A DNA stretch of 64,000 nt from Mycobacteroides saopaulense (GTDB taxonomy: Bacteria > Actinomycetota > Actinomycetes > Mycobacteriales > Mycobacteriaceae). A program made the translations under genes and the position numbers. Below are positions 36,513 through 45,463 of the stretch, piece by piece; position 1 is the first letter of the stretch, and every line of letters begins with the position of its first letter. Where the stretch lies: positions 2,852,001 through 2,916,000 of the forward strand of contig NZ_CP010271.1 of the NCBI RefSeq assembly GCF_001456355.1. The letters run 5' to 3'. The notes beneath the pieces are model-generated. The model was not told the origin of the DNA and did no database searches. It saw nothing but the letters and a program-made list of their open reading frames with translations.

Positions 36513-37001
36513 TCAGGCGAAGTGCTTCTGGGTGTCGCTGATCAACCCGGACAGCCCGCGGCGAATCACCGGCTTGAGGTGGCGGGTGAATCCGAGCGAG
36601 GGCTCGATGAAGAAGCTCCAGGTGAACAAGGAACCCGTCGCCGTGCCCACCACCTCGTAGAGCTCACCGAAGCGCTTGGTCCCCGGGAAGGTCGCCGTCT
36701 CGACGGTGAACGCATTGCGATACCGCTCCGGGCTCTCCTCCCACACGATGAACCGCTCGTTGACGGCTGCACCGGGCAGAGCAAGCTTGGCGGTACGCGT
36801 GGAGCCCACGCCGCGCGGCTCCGGAGACGTCCAGCTGATCTTGTTGATAGCCTTGCACCAGTGCAGCGGGCTTTCCCCATTGAGTTCGGCCCAGACCGTT
36901 GCCGCATCCTTGGGCAGCGGCGTGGAGAACGTGTACACGAAATCGCTTGTGCTGAAATCGCTTTCGACCAGCGGTTCGAGCTTAAAAGACGGCATACCCA
37001 T
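36513..37001 (-). CDS. SRPBCC-family (polyketide cyclase-like) protein
   Basis: 162 residues ([14 protein letters not shown] is a possible later start). It has the helix-grip layout of SRPBCC lipid- or ligand-binding proteins: DFVYTFSTPLPKDAATVWAEL at the start, TSPEPRGVGSTRTAKL, and TWSFFIEPSLGFTRHLKPVI in the last third. Ligand unknown. The ATG overlaps the proS stop by 1 bp (TAATG), so it is translated from the proS transcript. Confidence 0.72.
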   Translation of the reverse strand: MGMPSFKLEPLVESDFSTSDFVYTFSTPLPKDAATVWAELNGESPLHWCKAINKISWTSPEPRGVGSTRTAKLALPGAAVNERFIVWEESPERYRNAFTVETATFPGTKRFGELYEVVGTATGSLFTWSFFIEPSLGFTRHLKPVIRRGLSGLISDTQKHFA

Positions 37002-38743
37002 TACCTTATCGCCTGTGTGACGGACGCCACGGCGTCGGCCACCGCAATGGGCTGCGTCTCCCCGGTGAACCGGTTGCGCAGCTCGACGGTCCCGTCGGCC
37101 CAGCCGCGGCCGATCACCACGATCCAGGGCACACCGAGCAACTCGGCGTCCTTGAACTTCACGCCCGGGGAGGCGGTCCGATCGTCGAGCAGCACCTCGT
37201 GGCCCAGGCGGTCCAGTTCGGCGGCCAGTTCCTCGGCCCCGGCCCGTGCCGCCTCGTCCTTGTTGGCGATCACCACGTGCACGTCGAACGGCGATACCGC
37301 CGAGGGCCAGCGCAGCCCCAGCTCGTCGTGCTGCTGCTCGGCGACGACGGCCACCAGCCGTGAGACGCCGATGCCGTAGGAGCCCTGGGTGAGCCGCACC
37401 GGCTTGCCGCTCTCGCCGAGAACATCGACAGTGAATGCGTCGGTGTACTTGCGACCCAGCTGGAAGATGTGGCCGATCTCGATACCGCGCGCCGACACCA
37501 GCTGCCCGGCACCGTCGGGCGAGGGGTCACCGTCACGCACTTCGGCGGCCTCGATGGTGCCGTCCGGGGTGAAGTCGCGGCCTACGACGAGATCCACCAC
37601 ATGCTTGCCGGGCTCATCGGCGCCGGTGATCCAACTGGTGCCCTCGACAACCCGCGGATCCACGAGATAGCGAACACCGTTGGCGATCAGCGCCTTCGGC
37701 CCGATGTATCCCCGTACCAGGAACGAATGCTTGGCGAAATCCGCATCGCCCAGCATCTCGTATTCGGCGGGCTCCAGCGCGGCGCCGAGACGTTTGTCGT
37801 CGACCTCGCGGTCGCCGGGCACGCCGACGGCCAACAGCTCCCAGTCCCCGCCGGGCTGGCGCACCTTCAGCAGAATGTTCTTGAGGGTGTCGCCCGCGGT
37901 GACCACTCGGTCCAGACCCGCGGAGTTGGCCCAGTCGACCAGGGTCGCGATGGTCGGGGTGTCGCCGGTCTCGTGCACGACGGCCTCGGGCAACCCCTCG
38001 ATGGGCCGCGCCGGCGGTGCCGGAGTGATGACCGCCTCGACATTGGCCGCGTATCCCGATTCCACGCAGCGTACGAAAGTGTCTTCTCCGGTGGGGCTTT
38101 CCGCAAGGAACTCTTCAGAAGCGCTGCCACCCATGGCCCCCGAGGTGGCCGCGACGATCACGTAGTCCAGGCCCAGCCGGCCGAAGATCCGTTGGTATGC
38201 CTCGCGGTGGGCGTGGTAGGCCGCCTTGAGTCCGTCGTCGGAGGTGTCGAAGGAGTAGGAGTCCTTCATGACGAATTCCCGCCCGCGCAGGATGCCCGCC
38301 CGGGGGCGCGCCTCGTCCCGGTATTTGGTCTGGACCTGGTAGAGAATGACGGGGAAATCCTTGTAGGAGCTGTACTCCCCCTTTACGGTGAGCGCGAACA
38401 GCTCTTCATGGGTCGGGCCCAACATCATGTCGTTGTCGCGGCGGTCCTTGAGCCGGAACAGCGAATCGCCGTACTCGGTCCATCGGTTCGTGGTCTCGTA
38501 CGGTGCGCGTGGCAGCAGGGCGGGCAACAGGATCTCTTGGCCGCCAATGGCGTTCATCTCTTCGCGGACGATGTTCTCGATCTTGCGCAGAACCCGCAGC
38601 CCGAGCGGTAGCCAGCTGTACACGCCCGGCGCGATGGGGCGCACGTACCCCGCGCGGATCAGCAGCTTGTGGCTGGGGACCTCGGCGTCCGCCGGGTCGT
38701 CGCGCAGCGTGCGTACGAAAAGCTCGGAGAGCCGGGTGATCAT
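37001..38743 (-). CDS. proS: Prolyl-tRNA synthetase
   Basis: 580 residues. Class II synthetase motifs are [44 protein letters not shown] and [17 protein letters not shown]. An editing (INS) domain of the bacterial type is inserted (about 220-400), and the C-terminal anticodon-binding domain follows. It charges tRNA-Pro. The order Rv2844-proS-efpA is kept. The 5' leader carries a 21-bp direct repeat. Confidence 0.96.
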   Translation of the reverse strand: MITRLSELFVRTLRDDPADAEVPSHKLLIRAGYVRPIAPGVYSWLPLGLRVLRKIENIVREEMNAIGGQEILLPALLPRAPYETTNRWTEYGDSLFRLKDRRDNDMMLGPTHEELFALTVKGEYSSYKDFPVILYQVQTKYRDEARPRAGILRGREFVMKDSYSFDTSDDGLKAAYHAHREAYQRIFGRLGLDYVIVAATSGAMGGSASEEFLAESPTGEDTFVRCVESGYAANVEAVITPAPPARPIEGLPEAVVHETGDTPTIATLVDWANSAGLDRVVTAGDTLKNILLKVRQPGGDWELLAVGVPGDREVDDKRLGAALEPAEYEMLGDADFAKHSFLVRGYIGPKALIANGVRYLVDPRVVEGTSWITGADEPGKHVVDLVVGRDFTPDGTIEAAEVRDGDPSPDGAGQLVSARGIEIGHIFQLGRKYTDAFTVDVLGESGKPVRLTQGSYGIGVSRLVAVVAEQQHDELGLRWPSAVSPFDVHVVIANKDEAARAGAEELAAELDRLGHEVLLDDRTASPGVKFKDAELLGVPWIVVIGRGWADGTVELRNRFTGETQPIAVADAVASVTQAIR

Positions 38744-38746
38744 TGA

Positions 38747-38798
38747 TGAGCCTCTCGGGCGAAGACCATGTTTTCGTTGAGCCTCTCGGGCGAAGACC
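38747..38798. repeat. 21-bp direct repeat in the proS leader
   Basis: TGAGCCTCTCGGGCGAAGACC occurs exactly at 38747-38767 and again at 38778-38798 (period 31 bp), starting 4 bp upstream of the proS start. It lies in the 116-bp gap between proS and the divergent exported protein gene. It may be a duplicated regulatory or leader element or a slippage product. Confidence 0.85.
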
Positions 38799-38859
38799 GT
38801 CAGTTACGGTTGCACAGCATATCGGCGCGCCACCGAGGCCCCCGGCTAGCATCAATCGC

Positions 38860-39216
38860 ATGCGTACGTGGGCGGTCATTCCGGCGGTGGCGGTACTCGG
38901 TATGGGATTCGCGGCGCCGGCCGATGCGGCCCCGGCCACTGTCAAATACTCGCTGTCGGCCATCGGAATCGGGAACGCCGACTTCACCGTCCAATACCAG
39001 GACGGCGGTCAGCTCCGTGAGGAGTCCGGACACACCTTCGCCGGGTACTACTGGGAGCGCACGGTCAAACTCGACGGGCCGCCCGTGCTGCGAGTCACCG
39101 CAGCGGGTGCGCCCAGCGTCTTCCGGATGTCCTGCCACATCACCGTGAACGACGGCATCCCCGTCACCAACGGACTGCTGTTCCGCGCCGGGGACTACAC
39201 CCCGCAGGACTGCTAG
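38860..39216 (+). CDS. Small secreted MmpS-like protein
   Basis: 118 residues from ATG 38860. The signal peptide (MRTWAVIPAVAVLGMGFAAPADA) is followed by a beta-rich domain. Its KYSLSAIGIGNADFTVQYQDGG ... VLRVTAAG ... MSCHITVNDGIPV recalls the extracytoplasmic domain of MmpS proteins; compare [10 protein letters not shown] in the MmpS at 54011. Unlike MmpS it has no membrane anchor, and two Cys could form a disulfide. Function unknown. It converges on efpA with a 4-bp overlap. Confidence 0.6.
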   Translation: MRTWAVIPAVAVLGMGFAAPADAAPATVKYSLSAIGIGNADFTVQYQDGGQLREESGHTFAGYYWERTVKLDGPPVLRVTAAGAPSVFRMSCHITVNDGIPVTNGLLFRAGDYTPQDC

Positions 39217-40736
39217 GCCTGCTCGAGCTCGTCCTCGTCCAGACCCTGGTCATGCGCGGCCTGCGCCTTCTGTGCGTGCGCCACATCGGCGGCGCTGTAG
39301 GTGATGAACAGTGCCGCCACCCCCACGAGCACGGCGGTGCCGGCAATCCACAGCAGGCCGTATGTGTAGCCGTGGTCCAGGGCATGCAGCTGTGCTTTGT
39401 TCATGTTCTGCACCGGGCCCGTCGCGCCGCCGAGGTACAGCGTGCGCGAGGTGATGATCGCCTGGATGATCACCAGAACGATTGGCCCACCCAGGTTTTG
39501 CAGCATGAGGGAGATGGCGGACAGCGGTCCGATGCGGTCGGCATCCACTCCGGTGATGGCCGACAGGACCACCGGCACCACGATGGTCCCGATACCGAGC
39601 CCCCCGACGAAGATGAGCGTCGCGAAGTCCGGGAAGTACGCGATGGTCCGGTCGACCGTGGAGCCGTAGAGCATCGCACCGAACACGACCACACCACCAC
39701 ACAGGATCAGCACCCGCGGCGCCATGCGCGTGACAAGTTGAGAGGACAGTCCCAGGCCGATCCCCATGCCGACAACGAACGGAATCGCCGAGACGCCGGT
39801 CCGCAGCGGGCTGTACTTCATCAGATCCTGCATGTACAGACCGATGGTGATGGTCAGGGTGAAGAGCACGCCTCCGGCCAGGAAGATCGCCGCGAAGGTG
39901 GCGACCCGGTTGCGGTCCGCGAACAGGCTGAACGGCACCACCGGATTCTCCGCGGTGCGTTCGACCAGAAGGAAGGCGATCAGCAGCGCCGCGGCCGCGA
40001 TCAACGACACGATCGTGTACGGCGAATCCCAACCGCGGTCGGGGCCCTGGGTGAAGCCGAACACCGCCGCGGTACAGCCCAGCGTGGCCAGCACGGAGCC
40101 CGCCACATCCAGCTTCATCGGTTCGCGTTCGGTCTCGGTCAGCGACCGCACGGCCAGGTAGATCATCAGCGCACCGGCCGGCACGTTGATCAGGAAGGCA
40201 AGTCGCCAGGACACCTCGGCCAGCGCGCCGCCGACGATCAGCCCCGCGATGGAACCCACTCCCGTCATGGCGCCGAACACCGCAACCGCGGCGGTACGCA
40301 GCGGCCCCTTGGGGAAGGTCGTCGCAATCAACGCCAACGCGGTGGGCGACGCGATGGCCGCACCCACACCCTGGATCAGACGGAAAACGGCCAGACCGAT
40401 GTCCTCTTGCGCCAGGCCCACCCCGATCGAAGCCAGCGTGAACAACGCGATGCCGCCGATGAAGACCCGCTTGCGTCCGAAGGTGTCGCCGAGACGACCA
40501 CCCAGCAGCATCAGTCCACCGAAGGACAGCATGTACGCGGTGATGACCCAGCTTCGGGTGGCGTCGTTGAGGTGCAACTCGGCCTGAATCTTGGGCAGCG
40601 TGACAACCGCGATGGTGCCGTCCATGGTGGCCAGGAACTGCATACCGGCGATCGCGATGACGGCATACAGGTAGTGCCGGGATGGCAGAAGTTCGCGCGC
40701 CTTTTGAGTGAGCTGCTCGACGCTGAGGCCAGACAT
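39213..40736 (-). CDS. efpA: MFS efflux pump EfpA
   Basis: 507 residues from ATG 40736 (GTG 40745 is possible but overlaps the AAGGTG ribosome-binding site). It has fourteen hydrophobic segments as in the QacA/EmrB branch: MQFLATMDGTIAVVTLPKI (motif D1), GGRLGDTFGRKRVF (motif A) and GAMTGVGSIAGLIVGG (motif C). It is a proton-driven drug or lipid exporter, the Rv2846c orthologue. It lies downstream of cysG on the minus strand. Confidence 0.9.
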   Translation of the reverse strand: MSGLSVEQLTQKARELLPSRHYLYAVIAIAGMQFLATMDGTIAVVTLPKIQAELHLNDATRSWVITAYMLSFGGLMLLGGRLGDTFGRKRVFIGGIALFTLASIGVGLAQEDIGLAVFRLIQGVGAAIASPTALALIATTFPKGPLRTAAVAVFGAMTGVGSIAGLIVGGALAEVSWRLAFLINVPAGALMIYLAVRSLTETEREPMKLDVAGSVLATLGCTAAVFGFTQGPDRGWDSPYTIVSLIAAAALLIAFLLVERTAENPVVPFSLFADRNRVATFAAIFLAGGVLFTLTITIGLYMQDLMKYSPLRTGVSAIPFVVGMGIGLGLSSQLVTRMAPRVLILCGGVVVFGAMLYGSTVDRTIAYFPDFATLIFVGGLGIGTIVVPVVLSAITGVDADRIGPLSAISLMLQNLGGPIVLVIIQAIITSRTLYLGGATGPVQNMNKAQLHALDHGYTYGLLWIAGTAVLVGVAALFITYSAADVAHAQKAQAAHDQGLDEDELEQA

Positions 40737-40775
40737 GGAGGACACCTTACCGGCCTCTTAACGTCGCTTTAGAGA

Positions 40776-41972
40776 TCAGAAGGCGCCGTAAGCGGCCACG
40801 GGACCGATCACGATGATCGCCGGCGGCCTGACGCCCTGCGAGCGAATGCGTTCCGGTGCGGTGGCCAGGTCTGCGCGCAGTACGCGTTGCTCGTCGGTGG
40901 TGCCATGTTGCACCACCAGCACCGGGGTATCCGCAGGTCGACCGCCGTCGATGAGTACCTTCGCGAATTGCTCGATGCGCTCGACCGCCATCAACAGCAC
41001 GATGGTCCCCTTCAAGGCAGCAAGCGCGTCCCAATTGACTAACGATTCCGGATGCCCCGGTGCGACGTGTCCGCTGACCACCACGAACTCGTGGTTCACC
41101 GCACGATGGGTGACGGGCACGCCTGCCGCCGCAGGCACAGAGATCGCGCTGGTCACGCCCGGTACAACAGTCACCGGTACACCGGCCTCGGCGCAGGCCA
41201 GGACTTCCTCGTAGCCGCGCGCGAAGACGAACGGGTCGCCGCCCTTGAGACGGACGACGAACTTGCCCTGCTGGGCCCGTTCGATGAGCACCCGGTTGAT
41301 CTCCTGCTGTGCCATCGCACGCCCGTACGGAATCTTCGCGGCGTCGATGACCTCGACGTGAGACCCCAGATCGGCGAGCAGCTCGGCGGGCGCCAGCCGG
41401 TCGGCGACAACCACATCGGCCTGCGCGAGGAGTCGGCGTCCGCGAACGGTAATGAGATCAGGATCACCCGGCCCCCCGCCCACGAGCGCGACGCCTTCCG
41501 GCTTTACCTCGGCGATTTCGGTGATGAGCCCGCGTTGCAGCGCCTCGTGGATGGCAGAACGCAGCGCCGCCGAGCGCTTGTGCTGCCCACCGGTCAAGAC
41601 ACCGACCGCAATGCCGTCGTGATTGAACGATGCGGGTGTGACGGCCGTGCCCTCCCGGGCGGAATCGGCCCGGACACAGAAGACGTGGCGCCGCTCGGCC
41701 TCGTCCACGACCGCGGCATTGACTGCCGGATCGTCGGTACAGGCGATGGCGTACCAGGCGCCCTCAAGGTCGCCGTCCTGGTACGGCCTGAGGTTCAGGG
41801 TGATCGAGGCCATGCCTTCGACGGCCGGAGTCGCGTCGGGGGCAATCACGTGCACATCGGCACCGCTGGCGATCAGCAGGCCGAGACGCCGCTGCGCGAC
41901 GGACCCGGCGCCGACGACCACGACCTTGCGTCCGGTGAGGCGGAGGCCGACGAGGTAGGCGTCATGAGTCAC
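40776..41972 (-). CDS. cysG: Siroheme synthase (CysG-type multifunctional enzyme)
   Basis: 398 residues. The N-terminal precorrin-2 dehydrogenase/ferrochelatase part has [18 protein letters not shown]; the C-terminal uroporphyrinogen-III methyltransferase has [34 protein letters not shown] and [17 protein letters not shown]. It makes siroheme for sulfite and nitrite reductases and can supply precorrin-2. In M. tuberculosis cobB follows; here it is separated from cobB by about 17.7 kb. Confidence 0.93.
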   Translation of the reverse strand: MTHDAYLVGLRLTGRKVVVVGAGSVAQRRLGLLIASGADVHVIAPDATPAVEGMASITLNLRPYQDGDLEGAWYAIACTDDPAVNAAVVDEAERRHVFCVRADSAREGTAVTPASFNHDGIAVGVLTGGQHKRSAALRSAIHEALQRGLITEIAEVKPEGVALVGGGPGDPDLITVRGRRLLAQADVVVADRLAPAELLADLGSHVEVIDAAKIPYGRAMAQQEINRVLIERAQQGKFVVRLKGGDPFVFARGYEEVLACAEAGVPVTVVPGVTSAISVPAAAGVPVTHRAVNHEFVVVSGHVAPGHPESLVNWDALAALKGTIVLLMAVERIEQFAKVLIDGGRPADTPVLVVQHGTTDEQRVLRADLATAPERIRSQGVRPPAIIVIGPVAAYGAF

Positions 41973-42033
41973 CGCGCGAGTTTACGTGGACGCGGATCAC
42001 GGGGCCGGGTTAGCCATGCTCTAATCGGTCCCA

Positions 42034-44007
42034 GTGCAATCCCATCGCATGCAACCAGCGGAGTTGGCCCAGGCCGCGATGACCGCCGCCCTCATGGGCG
42101 CGATCGCCGTGGTCTCTATCGTGCTGCCCGGCGCCGTGGTGTTCGCCTGGCTGGGCGCCGTACCCATGGGGGTGCTGTGTTACCGCCACCGCATCCGGGT
42201 GGCGTTGGCCGCGTGCGTCGCCGCAGGCCTCATCAGCTTCCTGATCGCCGGATTCGGCGGCCTGGTGTCGGCGTTGACATGTGCTTACATGGGCGCCATT
42301 TCCGGTCAAGTAAGACGCCGGAATCGGGGTGCCGCAACCATGTTGGCGGTCGCGGCAGTGTGGGGCGTCCTGGTCTCCACCTTCTGCGTGGGAGTGTTCG
42401 CGGCCCTGCGTAATCTGCGCGAGGTCGTCCTGGGTGCCGTGGCGGCCAATGTCGGTGGATTCGCGACGCTGTTGAGCGGGGTGCCGCTTCTGGGTGACGC
42501 CGCCGCTGGACTCGATCGTGCCGTTGCAGGCTGGATTGTGCACTGGCCGTGGTTCTTCGGGGTCTCGGTGTGGCTCATCGTCATCTTCGGCACATCTTTC
42601 GGATGGCGGGTGTTGACGCCCGTGTTGCGGCGCCTTGAAGAAGTGACCGACCTGGCCTCGGTCGGCATGCTGCCCGCGGTGCACGAAAGCAGCCCACCCG
42701 GCCCACTACCGACGGTCCTCACCGATGTCGGCTATCGATATGCCGGGTCCGACCGCGATGCCCTGGCGCCGGTGACCATGCAGGTCAATGTCGGCGAACA
42801 CATCGCGGTGACCGGGGCCAACGGCTCCGGCAAGTCCACCCTCATGCGCATCCTGGCGGGCGTCACTCCCACCGCCGGAACCATCGAGCGGCCCGCGGCA
42901 GTGGGCCTGGGCCAAGTGGGCGGAACCGCGTTGGTCATGCAGCACCCCGAAAGTCAGGTCCTGGGATTGCGCGTGGGCGACGACATCGTGTGGGGGCTGC
43001 CGCCCGACCGCACCATCGACATCGAGAGTCTGCTCGGCGAGGTGGGCCTGAGCGGAATGAGCGATCGCGACACCGCCGGACTCTCCGGTGGCGAGCTGCA
43101 ACGGCTCGCGGTCGCCTCGGCCCTCGCCCGGGAACCCGCGCTGCTGATCGCCGATGAGGTCACCACCATGGTCGATCACGACGGGCGACAGACGCTCATC
43201 AACGTGCTCGACGGGCTCACTGCCCATCACCGTCTGGGGCTGGTGCACATCACCCACTACCCGCAGGAGGCCAACGCCGCCGATCGTGTGGTGGCACTCG
43301 GCGGTATCGAGGCACGCCCGGACGCGGAACGCCCATCCCCCGTCGAATCTGCCGGCGGGGAAACGATTCTCGACGTGCAAGGAGTTTCGTTCGACTACGC
43401 GGCCGGAACGCCCTGGTCGCAACCCGTGCTGCGGGATGTCTCCTTTCAGGTCCACTCCGGCGACGGGATACTGCTGTGCGGCGGCAACGGCTCAGGCAAG
43501 TCGACCCTGGCATGGATCATGGCGGGTCTCCTGGAGCCTTCGGCCGGTCACTGTCTGCTCGATGGGCGCCCTGCCGCGGAACAGGTTGGCGCGGTGGCCT
43601 TGTGTTTCCAGGCCGCGCGGTTGCAGCTGCTGCGTGGACACGCTGGTGCCGCAGTTGCGGCACTGGCCGGATACTCGACCTCCGATACTGACAGTATCGA
43701 TCGCGCCCTGGCCTCGGTCAGCCTGGATCCGAAAATTGGTGGGGTACTGATCGATCGACTCAGCGGCGGGCAGTTACGCCGAGTCGCCCTGGCCGGGCTG
43801 CTGGCCCGCTCGCCGCGCCTCCTGATTCTCGATGAGCCGCTGGCCGGCCTGGACGTCGACGCCCAGGCCGATCTCATCGATCTCTTGGTACGCATCCGCA
43901 ATGACGGTCAGGCAGTCATCGTGATCTCCCATGACACCGACAGCCTGTCTCCGCTGTGCCCGCGCACCATCCGTCTCGAACGGGGCGAGTTGGTGAGCGC
44001 CCGATGA
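42034..44007 (+). CDS. ECF transporter: membrane substrate-binding domain fused to two ATPase domains
   Basis: 657 residues from GTG 42034 (ATG 42049 also possible). The N-terminal third has several hydrophobic segments (AAMTAALMGAIAVVSIVLPG; SVWLIVIFGTSFGW), like an S component. The first ATPase has Walker A GANGSGKST, signature LSGGELQR and ALLIADEVT. The second has GGNGSGKST, LSGGQLRR and LLILDEPLAG. An S-A-A' fusion of this kind with a following T component is a complete energy-coupling-factor vitamin or metal uptake system. The substrate is unknown; M. tuberculosis Rv2326c looks similar (recalled). Confidence 0.82.
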   Translation: MQSHRMQPAELAQAAMTAALMGAIAVVSIVLPGAVVFAWLGAVPMGVLCYRHRIRVALAACVAAGLISFLIAGFGGLVSALTCAYMGAISGQVRRRNRGAATMLAVAAVWGVLVSTFCVGVFAALRNLREVVLGAVAANVGGFATLLSGVPLLGDAAAGLDRAVAGWIVHWPWFFGVSVWLIVIFGTSFGWRVLTPVLRRLEEVTDLASVGMLPAVHESSPPGPLPTVLTDVGYRYAGSDRDALAPVTMQVNVGEHIAVTGANGSGKSTLMRILAGVTPTAGTIERPAAVGLGQVGGTALVMQHPESQVLGLRVGDDIVWGLPPDRTIDIESLLGEVGLSGMSDRDTAGLSGGELQRLAVASALAREPALLIADEVTTMVDHDGRQTLINVLDGLTAHHRLGLVHITHYPQEANAADRVVALGGIEARPDAERPSPVESAGGETILDVQGVSFDYAAGTPWSQPVLRDVSFQVHSGDGILLCGGNGSGKSTLAWIMAGLLEPSAGHCLLDGRPAAEQVGAVALCFQAARLQLLRGHAGAAVAALAGYSTSDTDSIDRALASVSLDPKIGGVLIDRLSGGQLRRVALAGLLARSPRLLILDEPLAGLDVDAQADLIDLLVRIRNDGQAVIVISHDTDSLSPLCPRTIRLERGELVSAR

Positions 44008-44780
44008 GCCGGCGACGCCCGTTGATGCTGATGCGGCCGGTTCCCGGGCCGTCACCCATCCACGACCTGTGGGCCGGCACCAAACTCCTGGCCGTGCTGG
44101 CGATATCAGTGCTGTTGACCATCATGCCGTCGTGGACCGCGATCGGACTTATCGCGCTGCTCATCCTCCTGACGGCCGCCCTCGCCGGGATCTCCCCCGG
44201 GTGCATCCCATCCGTTCCACAATGGGTCGGGATGCTTGTGGTGGCGGGCAGTCTGTTCACCATCGTCAACGGTGGAGCTCCCGAATTGAAGCTCGGACCG
44301 GCCACCATCGGCTTGGGCGGTTTCCTGGACTTCCTGCGTGTCACCTCGCTCGGCCTGGTTCTGATCGGTCTCGGCGCGGTGATCTCGTGGACCACCCAGG
44401 TTGCGGATATCGCTCCCGCAGTGGCACTTTTGTGTCGGCCGCTGCGCCTGCTGCGCGTGCCTGTCGACGACTGGGCGGCCACCATCTCCCTGGCGTTCCG
44501 GATGTTTCCGATGCTGTCCGAAGAGTTCCGGTTGTTGGCGGCGGCCCGTAGGCTCCAGCCACCGCAACCGGAGAAGCCCTCGCGGCGTGCGGAAGTCGTC
44601 GATCTGTGCACGGCCGCAATGGTCGTCTCGCTACGCCGTGCCACCGAGATGGGAGACGCCATCACCGCACGGGGTGGCGCGGGCCGCATCTCCGCGCATC
44701 CCGTCTATCCGGGATGGCGCGACGCTCTCGCCGCAGCGGCGCTCGTCGGCGTGTTCGTGCTCGCGCTTTTGCTGCACTGA
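44004..44780 (+). CDS. ECF transporter T component (EcfT/CbiQ-type)
   Basis: 258 residues from ATG 44004, overlapping the ATPase gene by 4 bp. It has transmembrane segments (KLLAVLAISVLLTIMPSW; AIGLIALLILLTAALAG; MLVVAGSLFTIVNGG; ALVGVFVLALLL). Coupling-helix-like motifs include FRLLAAARRLQPP and EMGDAITARGGAGR, equivalent to the conserved Ala-Arg-Gly motifs that contact the ATPases. It completes the ECF transporter and converges on the gap-like gene with 3 bp between. Confidence 0.82.
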   Translation: MSRRRPLMLMRPVPGPSPIHDLWAGTKLLAVLAISVLLTIMPSWTAIGLIALLILLTAALAGISPGCIPSVPQWVGMLVVAGSLFTIVNGGAPELKLGPATIGLGGFLDFLRVTSLGLVLIGLGAVISWTTQVADIAPAVALLCRPLRLLRVPVDDWAATISLAFRMFPMLSEEFRLLAAARRLQPPQPEKPSRRAEVVDLCTAAMVVSLRRATEMGDAITARGGAGRISAHPVYPGWRDALAAAALVGVFVLALLLH

Positions 44781-44783
44781 CCT

Positions 44784-45461
44784 CTACGCGCGCAGGATCC
44801 CGATCACTCCGAGCGTGAGGATGATGAGACCGAGCACCGCGACGATCCCGGCGACGTCGATGCGCCGCCGCGTCCTCACCCAGGTGTGCAGAGCCGACAC
44901 CATCTCGTACGTCCGGCCCGGCATCGCGGCATAACTGAGCAGCGGCAAAGCCACCATCGAGAAGGCCACCACGTTGAAGAAGAGCAGCGCCATCGACTGC
45001 ATGGGCTGCGTGGCTCCCGAGGCGTGGATGAGCGCGATCACCGCAAGAAAGTCCGCCGAGGGCAAGGCAATTCCCAATCCGCTCACCCCCGCTACCCACA
45101 GCGAGTTGTTCTGCAGGAAGCCGCGTACCCGCGTTGTCAGCTTGCCCGCGAAACCCGTACTCGGCGCGGCGGGGGGCCGACGCATCGACGCCGTGACGGC
45201 CAGCACTGCCGCTACCAACAGAGCCAGAACACCCAGCGCGACTTGAATGTACGGCCCAGAGACGTCCGCATTTCCCATCGGCGAGACCCGCAGCACGAAC
45301 AGCAAGGTGAGTCCCAAGCTGAGTCCCATGGCGAATGCCCCGCAGAGAAACACAAACAGTTGCAGGAGCGGTCGCGGCCGGTTCAGCATCAGAACCGTCA
45401 GGCCTAATCGAGTGGGTTCAACACTCACTCCAAGGGCCATCAGCGCAACGATGGTCCACAT
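44784..45461 (-). CDS. GAP/Sap-family lipid-export membrane protein
   Basis: 225 residues with six predicted helices: IVALMALGVSVEPTRLGLTVLML, LFVFLCGAFAMGLSLGLTLLF, QVALGVLALLVAAVLAV and others. Layout and the ALPSADFLAVIALIHASGA segment match the GAP family, which includes the glycopeptidolipid- and sulfolipid-addressing proteins. These help surface lipids across the membrane together with MmpL proteins. It lies 2 bp after the papA stop as the last gene of the pks-papA-gap unit. Confidence 0.75.
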   Translation of the reverse strand: MWTIVALMALGVSVEPTRLGLTVLMLNRPRPLLQLFVFLCGAFAMGLSLGLTLLFVLRVSPMGNADVSGPYIQVALGVLALLVAAVLAVTASMRRPPAAPSTGFAGKLTTRVRGFLQNNSLWVAGVSGLGIALPSADFLAVIALIHASGATQPMQSMALLFFNVVAFSMVALPLLSYAAMPGRTYEMVSALHTWVRTRRRIDVAGIVAVLGLIILTLGVIGILRA

Positions 45462-45463
45462 GA

